Source of the DNA: Streptomyces zingiberis
GTDB taxonomy: Bacteria; Actinomycetota; Actinomycetes; Streptomycetales; Streptomycetaceae
Direction of reading: 5' to 3'
Assembly: GCF_012034935.1 (NCBI RefSeq)
Contig: NZ_JAATEN010000001.1
Span: 124,001-188,000, forward strand
DNA length: 64,000 bases
Shown here: positions 15,972 through 24,692 of the stretch, piece after piece
How positions within the stretch are numbered: position 1 is the first letter of the stretch
Layout: every line of letters begins with the position of its first letter
Position numbers and translations under genes: made by a program
Notes under the pieces: generated by a model
The model's input: only the letters and a program-made list of their open reading frames with translations
Told to the model about the DNA's origin: nothing
Databases searched by the model: none

Positions 15972-16925
15972 TCAGCCGTGCCGGGCCGCCCGCCGGTACG
16001 CCGACGGCGTGGTCGCGAACAGATCGGCGAAGGCCTGCCGCAGCGTCTCGGTGGTTCGCAGTCCGCACTGGCGGGCGATGGCGGTGAGCGGCAGGCTGGT
16101 GGCGGCCAGCAGCTGGGCGGCGGCTTCGGCGCGCACGGCGCGCACGTGCCGGGCGGGCGTGGTGCCGAGTTCCGCGGCGAACAGCCGGGTGAGGTGACGC
16201 GGGCTCACCCCGGCGAATCGCGCCAGCGTGGCAGCGCCGAGGTCGGCGCCCGGGTGGGCGGTGATGTGTTCGCAGACCTCCCGGACCAGCCGGTGGTCGG
16301 GCGGCGGCGCCGCCACGTGCATGCTCACCTGCGCCTGGTTGCCCGGCCGCTGCAGGTACGCGACCAGCAACCGGGCCACCTCGCGGGCCGGCGCCGGGCC
16401 GTGGTCCTGCTCCACCAGGGCGAGCGTGAGGTCGATCGCGCTGGTGACGCCCGCCGAGGTATGGACATTGCCGTCGGAGACGAACAGCGACGCGGGGTCC
16501 ACGGTGACGGCCGGGTACCGGGCGGCCAGCTCCGCCGCCCACGTCCAGTGCGTGGTCGCCCGGCGCCGGTCCAGCAGGCCGGCCGCGGCCAGCAGGGTGG
16601 CGCCCGTACACACCGAGACCACCCGGCGGCTGAGCCCGGCCAGCCGGCGCAGGTGGAGGAGCAGCCGGGCGTCCTCGGCAGCGGTCTGATGCCCCGGCCC
16701 GCCCGCCACCACCACGCTGTCCAACCGGCCGCCGACCCGCTCCAGGGCGTCGGCGGCGAGGGTGAGGCCGCAGCTCGTCCGCACCGGCAGGCCACCGAGC
16801 GAGACCAGCTCGACCCGGTATCCGGGTTCCGCGCCCCAGCGCGTGGCCGTGTCGAACACGCCTGTCGGGCAAGAGATGTCGAGCAGCTCGGTGTCCGGGT
16901 AACCGATCACGACCACACGGCGCAT
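15972..16925 (-). CDS. GlxA family transcriptional regulator (DJ-1/PfpI plus AraC domains)
   Basis: 317 residues. Residues 1-190 form a DJ-1/PfpI-like amidotransferase fold with the elbow Cys in VSVCTGATLLAAAG; in this family the domain senses a ligand rather than catalysing. Residues about 215-317 are an AraC/XylS double helix-turn-helix (ATLARFAGVSPRHLTRLF and LTAIARQCGLRTTETLRQAF). It is divergent from a stand-alone DJ-1/PfpI enzyme 88 bases away, which it probably activates. ATG start at 16925. Confidence 0.92.
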   Translation of the reverse strand: MRRVVVIGYPDTELLDISCPTGVFDTATRWGAEPGYRVELVSLGGLPVRTSCGLTLAADALERVGGRLDSVVVAGGPGHQTAAEDARLLLHLRRLAGLSRRVVSVCTGATLLAAAGLLDRRRATTHWTWAAELAARYPAVTVDPASLFVSDGNVHTSAGVTSAIDLTLALVEQDHGPAPAREVARLLVAYLQRPGNQAQVSMHVAAPPPDHRLVREVCEHITAHPGADLGAATLARFAGVSPRHLTRLFAAELGTTPARHVRAVRAEAAAQLLAATSLPLTAIARQCGLRTTETLRQAFADLFATTPSAYRRAARHG

Positions 16926-17013
16926 CAGCGACTCCTGGCGTCCGGAAGACAGGGATCACAGGATTCCAGACACGCTCCGCGCGACGGCCGTTCACCCCGG
17001 CAAAGCTGGTGGC

Positions 17014-17736
17014 ATGACAACGACCAGGACCATCGCGTTCGTGCTCTACCCCGGCCTGACCACCCTCGACTTCGTCGGGCCGCTCCAGGTCATCAGCAGC
17101 TTGCAGGGACTCGGACTCGGCTTCGAGGCCGTCACGGTGGCAGCGGCCCGCCAGCCGCTGCCGACGGACAGCCCGGTGTCCGTAACCGCCTCCCACACCT
17201 TCGAGCAGGTGCCCGCGCCGTACGGCCTGATCGTCCCGGGCGGCGGTGCCCCGACCTTCGCCGCCCTCGCGGACGAACAGCTGACCGGCTACGTCCGGCA
17301 GGCGGCCCGCGACGCCGAGGTAGTGGCCTCGGTCTGCACCGGCTCGCTGATCCTCGGGGCCGCCGGTCTGCTCGAGGGCCGTGAGGCGGTCACCCACTGG
17401 GCTGCCATGCCGATCCTGCGCGCCTTCGGCGCGACACCCGTGTCCCGGCGCTGGGTCGCGGACGGGCGCGTGCTCACGGCCGCCGGAGTGGCGGCGGGCA
17501 TCGACATGGCCCTGCACCTGGTCACCGAACTGGTGGGCGAGGATGCCGCCCGGATGATCCAGGCCGCCATCGAGTACGACCCGCAGCCGCCGCTCGGCCC
17601 GATCGACTGGGATCGCGTGGACCGCGCGTTCATGGAGTCCGCGATCAGGTCGGCGGCCGAGAAGGGCCTGGCAGACCATCCGGAGCTGCTCGCCCGCCTC
17701 GCTACGGCCGACGGGGCCCGGAGCGTGTCCCCCTGA
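17014..17736 (+). CDS. DJ-1/PfpI family protein
   Basis: 240-residue flavodoxin-like enzyme with the nucleophile-elbow Cys108 in SVCTGSLILGAAGLLEGR and the GGGAPTF loop. It resembles isonitrile hydratase and related cysteine hydrolases; the substrate cannot be assigned. The ATG at 17014 begins MTTTRTIAFVLYPGLTTLDF, the family start. Paired divergently with a GlxA-type regulator carrying the same domain, a common enzyme-regulator layout. Confidence 0.9.
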   Translation: MTTTRTIAFVLYPGLTTLDFVGPLQVISSLQGLGLGFEAVTVAAARQPLPTDSPVSVTASHTFEQVPAPYGLIVPGGGAPTFAALADEQLTGYVRQAARDAEVVASVCTGSLILGAAGLLEGREAVTHWAAMPILRAFGATPVSRRWVADGRVLTAAGVAAGIDMALHLVTELVGEDAARMIQAAIEYDPQPPLGPIDWDRVDRAFMESAIRSAAEKGLADHPELLARLATADGARSVSP

Positions 17737-17775
17737 TGGCCCGGTGTTCCCTGTCTCGCGCTCCGCGGCCGGCCG

Positions 17776-17985
17776 TCACGGCGCCTTGAGCACCGCCGCC
17801 ACGATCGGCCCCGCCGAATCGCCGCCGTGGCCGCCGTGAAGGACCAGGCCGGCGGCGGCCACGCCGCCACGGGAGGCGGTGAACCAGCCGTTGGGTGTGG
17901 CCTGGCCGTCGGCCTCGGCGGAGCCGGTTTTCGCGCGGTACGCGCACACGGCCGGCGTTGACGCACTCCACGAACGGCTCCGAGC
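17776..17985 (-). pseudogene. C-terminal fragment of a penicillin-binding transpeptidase
   Basis: The last 65 residues of a minus-strand frame read VCAYRAKTGSAEADGQ, NGWFTASRGGVAAAGLVLHG and GGHGGDSAGPIVAAVLKAP. That is the KTG-box end of Streptomyces class B PBPs (KTGSAE, GWF, AGPI..AVL). KTG is at about 17923-17931. Upstream the frame contains no SxxK or SxN motif and no membrane anchor, only G/C-rich shadow sequence, so the gene is reduced to its tail. The break lies near 17985, where a different gene remnant on the other strand begins. Confidence 0.7.
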
Positions 17986-18268
17986 CGCCGGCTGAGGCTC
18001 CGCCACCGGCTTCCGGCTCACCGAGTTGCCGACCACGGGGCTTCCCGACCGTTTCCCTGCCCGTCCGGCCGGCATCCTCGGCTTCCGTCTCCGTGAGACG
18101 CCCCGGCCGGCGCCGGCCCCGGACCCACCGTCACCGGCGCATGCCGTGGGTCGTGTGGTCGTCCAGCCGTTCCAGACCTGCGACGACTGCGAGCGGGCCT
18201 TCCGCGCCCCGCGCCCCGGGCTCTGCCGGGACTGCCGCTCCGGACACGATTTCCTCGCCGCCGGTTGA
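17940..18268 (+). pseudogene. Zinc-ribbon C-terminal remnant of an HTH-type protein
   Basis: The forward frame reads ALHERLRAAG, a TGA at 17993, then GSATGFRLTELPTTGLPDRF, AGILGFRLRET and a C-terminal CDDCERAFRAPRPGLCRDC. The Cys-x2-Cys...Cys-x2-Cys ribbon at the end resembles C-termini of actinomycete helix-turn-helix proteins of plasmid or integrative-element type; I cannot name the family with certainty. The N-terminal DNA-binding part is missing, and the internal stop probably replaces a Trp. It abuts the transpeptidase fragment tail to tail, suggesting a deletion junction. Confidence 0.5.
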
Positions 18269-18458
18269 GGCGGGGACGGAGGGGGGCATCGATGTCCTCG
18301 TCCACAATCGGCGGGAGCTCCGCGTTCAGGCGCTGCCGCACCCGTCAACTACGCCACCAGGCACAGGAATTGAGACACCCCGGAACAACTGGAAGGACTG
18401 CGCCGGGCCCTTGGGGGCAGATGATCAACGCGATACCGACCCGAGGATGTGAAGAACC

Positions 18459-18701
18459 TTGAACGACAACCCGCAGCGGTTCGCCGGTCGCCCTGTGCCG
18501 CAGTCCCGCACCCGCGCCTGGGTGATGCTCGGCGTTTCCCTTGCCATCCTGGCGTTCCTGGTCTGGGCGGTCGCCATGGGCGGCGCCGACGATGGAGCGG
18601 CCACTGTCGTTCAGTTCGTCGCGGCCTTCGCTCTCGCCGCACTCCTGGGATGGCGAGCCCTCATCGCCCTGCGCCGCCCCCGCTCGGGCTCGCCGGGCTG
18701 A
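18459..18701 (+). CDS. Small membrane protein, two predicted helices (hypothetical)
   Basis: 80 residues, not recognised. A polar N-terminus (MNDNPQRFAGRPVPQSRTRA) precedes hydrophobic segments WVMLGVSLAILAFLVWAVAM and VVQFVAAFALAALLGWRAL, with a short basic tail. The start is a TTG at 18459 with a purine-rich GAAGAA sequence close by, so the start is uncertain. A good terminator follows 19 bases past the stop, which supports a real transcript. No neighbour suggests a function. Confidence 0.5.
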   Translation: MNDNPQRFAGRPVPQSRTRAWVMLGVSLAILAFLVWAVAMGGADDGAATVVQFVAAFALAALLGWRALIALRRPRSGSPG

Positions 18702-18719
18702 TCGTCACCGTGCGCCGAC

Positions 18720-18755
18720 GCGGCAGGGGCCGGGAGCGATCCCGGCCCCTGCCGC
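18720..18755. terminator. Terminator, 16-bp perfect stem
   Basis: GCGGCAGGGGCCGGGA at 18720-18735 pairs perfectly with 18740-18755 around a GCGA loop. Confidence 0.85.
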
Positions 18756-18869
18756 CGCCGTGATCGCCACGGTCGTGGACGGGAGGAAGCGGCCGGGACA
18801 CGCGAACTGGCCCGTCCGGTCCACGCACCCCGGCTCACGGGCGTACCCGGGCTCACGGGCGTACCCCGG

Positions 18870-19592
18870 CTACCGCCGCGGTCCCGCCACCGCGTAGGCC
18901 GTGGTCCCGGCGACGGTGAGGGCAATGGCCGTCCAGGTGGCCGCCGGTGTGCCGGGGGGCAGCATCATCCAGGCGCCCACCTCGGCCGGCGTGCTCGTCG
19001 GCGGTGGGGCGACGAACGAGAACGCCAGCCAGCCGAACGGCAGCGTCCACGCGTAGTGGCCGCCGGAGAGCGCCGCGCCCAGGGCGGCCAGCCCCATCAG
19101 GCCGGCACTGTCCCGGATGACGAACTCGACGAACTCCGCGGTGAGCACGGCCCCGTCCGCACCCCCGTCCGCCGCGCCGGTCACCGCTCCGCCCACGGCC
19201 GGTACAGCGAGTGGCACCGCGCCGGTGACCGCGGCGGCGAACAGCACGTGCGCCGTCCTGCGGGGGACCCAGCGGATCGCGGCGGTCCGGTCCAGCGCGA
19301 GATCCTGGCCGCTGAGCCCGATCGAGGCCGCCACCGCCCCCGCGCCCAGGACGAGCACGTGCAGCCGCGGATCGCCGGGCCCCTCGTCCCCGCCCCGGGT
19401 CAGCGCCCACACCAGCACCGCGCCGATCACGACCGTGGCGAGGGATGCGGGCACCTGCCGCGAACGGGCGTACAGCGTCAGCCGGCGCACCGGAACCCGC
19501 CTCATCATCGGGCCTTTCACGGGGCCTTTCACCGGGCCGCCTGCCCCCGGGGGCGCATCCCCCGGGAGCCCTCCCGTCAGGAGTCCGCTCAC
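18870..19592 (-). CDS. Multi-pass membrane protein of the ABC/ECF operon
   Basis: 240 residues with about six hydrophobic helices (for example ASLATVVIGAVLVWALT, LVLGAGAVAASIGLSG and AIALTVAGTTAYAVAG); no named family recognised. The first 28 residues are Gly/Pro-rich, and GTG 19592 overlaps the upstream permease stop (GTGA), so an internal start at MMRRVPVRR is possible but less likely. As the last gene of the operon it may be a second permease subunit or accessory factor of the transporter encoded upstream. Confidence 0.75.
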   Translation of the reverse strand: MSGLLTGGLPGDAPPGAGGPVKGPVKGPMMRRVPVRRLTLYARSRQVPASLATVVIGAVLVWALTRGGDEGPGDPRLHVLVLGAGAVAASIGLSGQDLALDRTAAIRWVPRRTAHVLFAAAVTGAVPLAVPAVGGAVTGAADGGADGAVLTAEFVEFVIRDSAGLMGLAALGAALSGGHYAWTLPFGWLAFSFVAPPPTSTPAEVGAWMMLPPGTPAATWTAIALTVAGTTAYAVAGPRR

Positions 19593-20986
19593 CGGGACTC
19601 ACCCCCGGTCAGCACGTCGAGCGGGTCTCCTTCGCAGGTGAGCGCGGCGGCGCGCATGGCACTGATCCGGGAGAGCTGTTCGGCCCGGGGCAGCGCCGTG
19701 AGCTCCTTCCAGACGTCGTCGACCCCGGGGCCGCCGTAGCCGCGCAGGTCACCCGAGGAGCCGGGGAGCGGCTTGACCTCCCCGACGACCCAGGCCACGG
19801 CGACGGCCGCCGCGATGTCGGTGCCTCCCGTGCTGCTCCAGCCCGCGGGCACGCACCCCGGCGCCATGCTCTGGGCGATCAGGGCCCGGGTCAGCTCCAC
19901 GCCATCGGCGGAGGAGGCGATGACGCCGTCGTCGAAGGTGAAGAGCACGGTCTCGCGCGACCACTGGGGCGTGGCGCCGCCCGGCGGCACGGTGCTCTTC
20001 TCCCGGACCGAGTCCGGTGCACGGTCGCCGAGGGCGTCCCGCAGCAGGCTCAGCGCCTTCTTGCCGGGGCCCACGAGCTCCGCGAGCCGGGCCTCGTGCG
20101 TCTTCGTCACGCACACCGGGCCGTCGCACACCAGTTCCGCGGCGGCCCGGTCGACGACGTAGATCTGGCGCGGGTCCGAGGGGAGGACGAGCAGGGCCGT
20201 CACGGCGCCCGCCAGGAGAGGCGTCAGGGCGATCAGCCGGGCGCGGGGGGTCTCGGCGATCAGCAGGGCGAAACCGGTGGCGGCCAGCCCGAGGAACCAG
20301 ATCGTCTGCCCTGCGTGTACGGCGCCCGAGAGCGTGACGAGTACGTGGCGCACCTCTTCCACGGCCGGTGACAGGAGCGAGATCCCGTTGGGCTCCGAGG
20401 CCGGGAAGCCGGATGCCGTGGTCGTCTCCGTCCGGCCCAGCGACATGTGCATGAGGGCCGTGAAGACGAAGGCCGTCATGGCCAGCGCGGGTGGGGTCAG
20501 CGGTGACGGCAGGGCCCGCCCGGCCCCCATGCCCAGCACGGCCCCCGCGACCAGGGAGAGCGCCCCCACCACCGCGATGGGCAGCCATCCCAGGTGTGGG
20601 TACGCGCTCCCCGAGAGCACATGGACCGCGCCCACGAGGACGAGGAGCGCGGAGGCCGAGGCGAGCGTGATCACCGACGCGCCCGCCGTCGTGGCCGCGC
20701 GGTGCCATGCCGGCCGGGACGTGCTCGTCAGCAACTCGGGGATGCGCGACCGGTGGTCGCGCAGCCCTTGCAGCGCCCCGAGCCCCACGACCAGCGGCCA
20801 CAGGTAGAACAGCAGGCCGCGGAGCCACAGCGCCATGGGCGTCCACTGGGCCGTCCAGGCCGTGGTGCCCTCCCACCACCCACCGTTGATCAAGTACAGG
20901 AACGCCAGAGCCGCCGTCAGGACCACGGCGCCGGCCGGCAGGGCGACGGAGCGCCTCAGCTCGGTGCGCAGAACACGGAGGTTCAC
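19589..20986 (-). CDS. ABC transporter permease-like membrane protein
   Basis: 465 residues. Six or more transmembrane helices fill residues about 15-270 (for example AGAVVLTAALAFLYLINGG and LLFYLWPLVVGLGALQGL), as in ABC-2 type permeases. The C-terminal 190 residues are soluble, with two close Cys (ELVCDGPVCVTK) and a conserved-looking TFDDGVIASSADGVELT. GTG 20986 overlaps the ATPase stop by four bases. It pairs with the ATPase upstream; the exported substrate is unknown. Confidence 0.82.
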   Translation of the reverse strand: MNLRVLRTELRRSVALPAGAVVLTAALAFLYLINGGWWEGTTAWTAQWTPMALWLRGLLFYLWPLVVGLGALQGLRDHRSRIPELLTSTSRPAWHRAATTAGASVITLASASALLVLVGAVHVLSGSAYPHLGWLPIAVVGALSLVAGAVLGMGAGRALPSPLTPPALAMTAFVFTALMHMSLGRTETTTASGFPASEPNGISLLSPAVEEVRHVLVTLSGAVHAGQTIWFLGLAATGFALLIAETPRARLIALTPLLAGAVTALLVLPSDPRQIYVVDRAAAELVCDGPVCVTKTHEARLAELVGPGKKALSLLRDALGDRAPDSVREKSTVPPGGATPQWSRETVLFTFDDGVIASSADGVELTRALIAQSMAPGCVPAGWSSTGGTDIAAAVAVAWVVGEVKPLPGSSGDLRGYGGPGVDDVWKELTALPRAEQLSRISAMRAAALTCEGDPLDVLTGGESR

Positions 20987-21792
20987 CAGGATCCCTTTCC
21001 CTGACCGGTGCCCTGCAACAGCGCCGAGTAGCCGCGCTCCAGGGGGCTGTCGCCCACATGCTCGGGACCGCCCGCGGCGGCCAGGTCGTCCGGGGTGCCC
21101 TGGAAGACCAGGCGCCCCTCGGTGACGAGCACCACGTCGGTGCAGGCCGCGGCCACGTCCTCCACCAGGTGGGTCGAGACGACCACGCAGGTGTCCTGGC
21201 CCACGTCCTGCAGCAGCTCGCGGAAGCGCAGCCGCTGCGCCGGGTCGAGGCCGACCGTCGGCTCGTCCAGCAGGAGGACCGACGGGTCGTTGACGATGGC
21301 CTGCGCGATGCCGACCCGCCGGACCATGCCGCCGGAGAGGGCCTTCATCCGCTCGTCGGCCCGGTCCGCCAGCCCCACCCGCTCCACGGCGCGCTGCACC
21401 GCCGCGGGGACGTCCGCCTTGGGGACCTCCTTCAGCCACGCCATGTACTCGACGAACTCGCGCACGGTGAAGCGCTTGTAGTAGCCGAACTCCTGGGGCA
21501 GGTAGCCGATCCGGCGGCGCAGGGCACGGAGTTCACCGCTGCCGCGCACGGGCTCCCCGAACAGCTCCAGGCTGCCCTCGGTGGGGCGGAGCACCGTGGC
21601 CAGGGTGCGGATGAGGGTGGTCTTGCCGGCCCCGTTGGGCCCGAGAAGACCGTGGACGCCGGTGCCCAGCGACAGGTCGAGCCCGTCGACGGCCATGCGC
21701 TTCCTGCCGACCCGGACCTTCAGGCCGGACGCCCGGATCTCCCAGGCGTACGTCCTCGGGGCGAGGTCGGCCGCGTTCACCGCGGAGGTCAT
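20983..21792 (-). CDS. ABC transporter ATP-binding protein
   Basis: 269-residue cytoplasmic ATPase of an ABC-2 type exporter. Walker A GPNGAGKT is at 51-58, the signature LSGGM at about 152, Walker B VLLLDEPT with GLDP follows, then the STHLVEDV switch His. Sequence style is that of drug, polymer or bacteriocin exporters of the CcmA group. ATG 21792 has AAAGGAA about seven bases upstream. It lies in an operon of overlapping genes led by an ECF sigma factor and a zf-HC2 membrane protein, so export is probably part of an envelope-stress response. Confidence 0.93.
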   Translation of the reverse strand: MTSAVNAADLAPRTYAWEIRASGLKVRVGRKRMAVDGLDLSLGTGVHGLLGPNGAGKTTLIRTLATVLRPTEGSLELFGEPVRGSGELRALRRRIGYLPQEFGYYKRFTVREFVEYMAWLKEVPKADVPAAVQRAVERVGLADRADERMKALSGGMVRRVGIAQAIVNDPSVLLLDEPTVGLDPAQRLRFRELLQDVGQDTCVVVSTHLVEDVAAACTDVVLVTEGRLVFQGTPDDLAAAGGPEHVGDSPLERGYSALLQGTGQGKGSW

Positions 21793-21812
21793 GGCTGATT
21801 CCTTTCCTGTGT

Positions 21813-22631
21813 TCACCGATGGGCTCCCAGCTCGGAGTACGCGCCCCTGCGGGCGATCACGACACCGATGGCGAGGGCGAGGATCAGGCCCCACACGGGC
21901 AGGCCGCCCGTCTCCAGGGCTGCGGCCGTCCGGCTGGTCGCCACCGTCGGCGCCACGATCACGGCGGCCCACACGGCGGCCAGCCAGAGCGCCGCCCGGG
22001 TCACGCCGACGGCACCGCCGAGCGCCAGCGTCGCCACCGTGAAGGCCAGGCAGGGCACCAGCCACTGGGCGACCATCACCCCCGTCGCCCAGCCGCCCAC
22101 CAGCAGCGCGGGAACGACCGCGGCGAGCACCGACGCGGTGCGCCGCAGCACCAGGGGGAGCCCGGCCCGGGGCACCGAGGCCGTCAGTTCGTACGCCGGG
22201 TCCAGGCCGCGCGACCAGGAGGCGGCGACGCCGAGCACCGGCAGCACGGGCGCGCACAGCAGCACGAGCGACGCCTGCCGGGAGCCCGCGTCGACCAGGT
22301 CGAGCAGCAGGGCCGCCAGCGTCACCGCCACGACCATGGCCAGCCACGGCACCATCGCGGGCGTCAGCCACTTCGACAGCCGGGCCGTCCGGCGCCGGCG
22401 GTGCGGCATCACCGCAGCGATCGCCACCTGGGGTTCGAGGTCGGTCCACACCGTCTCGACCAGGGCCACCACCTCGGGCACCGAGTCCCGGACGGCGGCC
22501 GACAGCCGGTCGCGGCACTCCCGGCACGCCTCCAGGTGGGCCTCCACGGCCCACATCTCGTCGATCGGGAGGCCGGCGCCGCCGCGCGCGTACCCCTCGA
22601 TGATCCGTTCCGACGCGTGTTCCACCGTCAC
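21813..22631 (-). CDS. zf-HC2 domain membrane protein, putative anti-sigma factor
   Basis: 272 residues. The N-terminal zinc motif H-x3-C-x2-C is visible in HLEACRECRDRL at about 32-43, the ZAS-type signature of anti-sigma factors. Six or so membrane helices follow from residue 95 (for example VPWLAMVVAVTLAALLLDLV), more than the single helix of most anti-sigma factors. GTG 22631 overlaps the sigma factor stop (GTGA), so the two are co-translated, the usual arrangement for a sigma and its inhibitor. It may signal the state of the transporter encoded downstream (inference). Confidence 0.85.
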   Translation of the reverse strand: MTVEHASERIIEGYARGGAGLPIDEMWAVEAHLEACRECRDRLSAAVRDSVPEVVALVETVWTDLEPQVAIAAVMPHRRRRTARLSKWLTPAMVPWLAMVVAVTLAALLLDLVDAGSRQASLVLLCAPVLPVLGVAASWSRGLDPAYELTASVPRAGLPLVLRRTASVLAAVVPALLVGGWATGVMVAQWLVPCLAFTVATLALGGAVGVTRAALWLAAVWAAVIVAPTVATSRTAAALETGGLPVWGLILALAIGVVIARRGAYSELGAHR

Positions 22632-23188
22632 GCCAGCGTCCTCCGCATCGCGATCCTGGCCCGGCGGGCACGGGTCTTGACCGTGCCCTCGGGCAGCCCG
22701 AGCAGCATGGCGGTCTCCCGGACGGTCATCCCGTCGAGCACCATGGCCTGAAGTACCTGTCTCAGCTCCGGCGCGAGGCGGCGCAGCGCGTCCCCGACGT
22801 CACCGCCGACGGTCGCCGCGAGCGCCTCCTCCTCGGCGGCGGGCGCCGCGCCGGGCAGCGCGGCGGCCGGTGGGGGCGTGGCGTGGTGGGCCCGGCGCCG
22901 GAACGCGTCGACGAGGCGGCGCGCCGCGATCGTCCACAGCCAGCCGGTGGCCGTCCCGCCGACCGCGGACCCGGCGAAGGCACCCGCCGCGCGCCACACC
23001 GCCAGGTAGCTCTCCTGCATGACCTCGGCGACGATCTGCTCGTCCGCGCACCGGCGGCGCAGCCGCACCGCCAGCCACGGCGCCGTGCGCCGGTACAGCT
23101 CCTCGAACGCGGCACGGTCGCCCTTGGCGACGAGCCGGACGAGGCGTTCCTCGTCCAGCTCGTACAGCGCTGTTCTGACTGATCTCAC
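22628..23188 (-). CDS. ECF-type RNA polymerase sigma factor
   Basis: 186 residues. Region 2 spans about 20-85 (DRAAFEELYRRTAPWLAVRL, VMQESYLAVWRAAGAF) with TGWLWTIAARRLVDAFRRR, and region 4 holds the helix-turn-helix LDGMTVRETAMLLGLPEGT. The frame extends to 23296, but the GTG at 23188 (MRSVRTALYELDEERL) is the family-like start; the ribosome-binding site is weak. First gene of a five-gene operon with overlapping junctions, so it likely transcribes its own operon. The promoter consensus is unknown. Confidence 0.88.
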   Translation of the reverse strand: MRSVRTALYELDEERLVRLVAKGDRAAFEELYRRTAPWLAVRLRRRCADEQIVAEVMQESYLAVWRAAGAFAGSAVGGTATGWLWTIAARRLVDAFRRRAHHATPPPAAALPGAAPAAEEEALAATVGGDVGDALRRLAPELRQVLQAMVLDGMTVRETAMLLGLPEGTVKTRARRARIAMRRTLA

Positions 23189-23324
23189 ACCCGCTAGACG
23201 CCGGGGGCGGGACCGGGGTTTTCCGCGAGATGTGACCTGCGCCACACAGGCCGGGAGCCGGGACCCGGCCGGGCGCGGCGCCACCGGACGCCCCACCCGC
23301 GCCGGGGAGCGGGAGGTGCGCGGG

Positions 23325-24692
23325 TCAGATCCCCAGGACCGCTTTCGCCGTGACGAAGTAGAGGATCAGACCCGTGGCGTCCACGAGGGTGGTGACCATG
23401 GGGGCGGAGACGACCGCCGGGTCGATCCGCAGCCGCCTGGCCAGCAGGGGCATGGTGCCGCCGATGGTCGCCGCCCAGCCGCAGATGAGCACCAGCGTGA
23501 TGCCCACCACCAGGGCGACCTTCGCGCTGACGAAGACCGTGCCCACCACCAGGCCGAGCACGGCGAGCATCGAGCCCAGCACCAGGCCCACCCGGAATTC
23601 GCGCCAGATCACCTTCAGCAGGTCCGAGCCGCGCACCTCCCCGACCGCCAGCGCGCGGACGCAGGCGGTGGCGGCCTGGGCGCCGGCGTTGCCACCAGCC
23701 CCGATGAGCATCGGGATGAAGAGCGCGAGGGACGCGGCCTGCTCGAGGGTGGCCTCGAACGCCTGGGTCACCCCGACGGTGAGGGTCGCCGCGACCAGCA
23801 GCAGGCTCAGCCACAGCGCCCGGTAGCGGGCGAGCTGCCACACGGTGGTGGCCATGTAGTGCCCGGCCCACGGCGCGGAACCGGACTGGCGGGCGACGTC
23901 CTCCGTGTCCGCCGCCTCGATGACCTCGACCGCGTCGTCGATGGTGAACAGCCCGACGAGCCGGTTCTCGCTGTCGATGACCGGCAGGTTGATGTCGTTG
24001 GTCTCCCGCATCAGCCGGGCGGCGGACTCCGCGGAGTCGGTGGCGTACGCGGAGGCCGGCTCGGTGACGACCAGCTCCGACACCGGCGTGTCCAGCGGGT
24101 TGAGCACCAGCTCGCGCAGTTCGACGACGCCGGTCAGCCTGCGCCCGGAGTCCACCACGGGCAGCGTGTACACCGTCTCGGCGTCCGCCCCTTCCGCCCG
24201 TACGGTCCGCAGCGCCTGCCGGACCGTCACGTCCTGCGGAAGGGCCACCAGTTCAGGGGTCATGGAGCGGCCGACGGAGCCCTCCGGATAGCCGAGCAGC
24301 GCGGAGGTCATCCGCCGTTCGTTCGGGCTCAGCCCCTCCAGCACCCGGCGCACGATCGTGGCCGGGGCCTCCTTGAGCATCCTGGCGCGGTCGTCGGGGT
24401 CCATGCCCTCGACGAGGTCCAGGAAGGAACGGTCTCGCAGCCCCTCCAGGATCTGCTGCTGGTCGACCGGCTCCAGCTCCTCGAACACCGCCAGCGCCCG
24501 GTCCTTGGGCAGCAGCCGGAAGGCCACCCCGGCGTCGACGGCGTCCATCCGCGCCAGCTCGTCCGCGATCACATGCGGGGGGTACGACTTCAGGCGTTCC
24601 TGGGCGGCTTCCAGCCCCTGGTTCTCGATGATCTCCCGCAGGGACTCGGCGGGCCCGGTGCCGGGCTCGGCAGGGAGAAGGGTCTTCGGCAT
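23325..24692 (-). CDS. mgtE: Magnesium transporter MgtE
   Basis: 455-residue Mg2+ channel/transporter with the standard layout. The N-terminal MgtE_N helical domain is at about 20-135. Two CBS domains at about 140-260 (PVVDSGRRLTGVVELREL, PVIDSENRLVGLFTID) gate the pore by binding Mg2+. The pore has five helices from about 285 and the family motif IPMLIGAGGNAGAQAAT. The C-terminus is AKAVLGI. ATG 24692 has GAGGA seven bases upstream. It stands alone; no Mg2+ riboswitch was recognised in the 548-base upstream region. Confidence 0.95.
   Translation of the reverse strand: MPKTLLPAEPGTGPAESLREIIENQGLEAAQERLKSYPPHVIADELARMDAVDAGVAFRLLPKDRALAVFEELEPVDQQQILEGLRDRSFLDLVEGMDPDDRARMLKEAPATIVRRVLEGLSPNERRMTSALLGYPEGSVGRSMTPELVALPQDVTVRQALRTVRAEGADAETVYTLPVVDSGRRLTGVVELRELVLNPLDTPVSELVVTEPASAYATDSAESAARLMRETNDINLPVIDSENRLVGLFTIDDAVEVIEAADTEDVARQSGSAPWAGHYMATTVWQLARYRALWLSLLLVAATLTVGVTQAFEATLEQAASLALFIPMLIGAGGNAGAQAATACVRALAVGEVRGSDLLKVIWREFRVGLVLGSMLAVLGLVVGTVFVSAKVALVVGITLVLICGWAATIGGTMPLLARRLRIDPAVVSAPMVTTLVDATGLILYFVTAKAVLGI

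Noticed and set aside
15972..17736. Two DJ-1/PfpI genes as a duplicated pair
   Set aside because: Only the minus-strand protein has an AraC domain, and the sequences differ widely. This is a regulator-enzyme arrangement, not a recent duplication.
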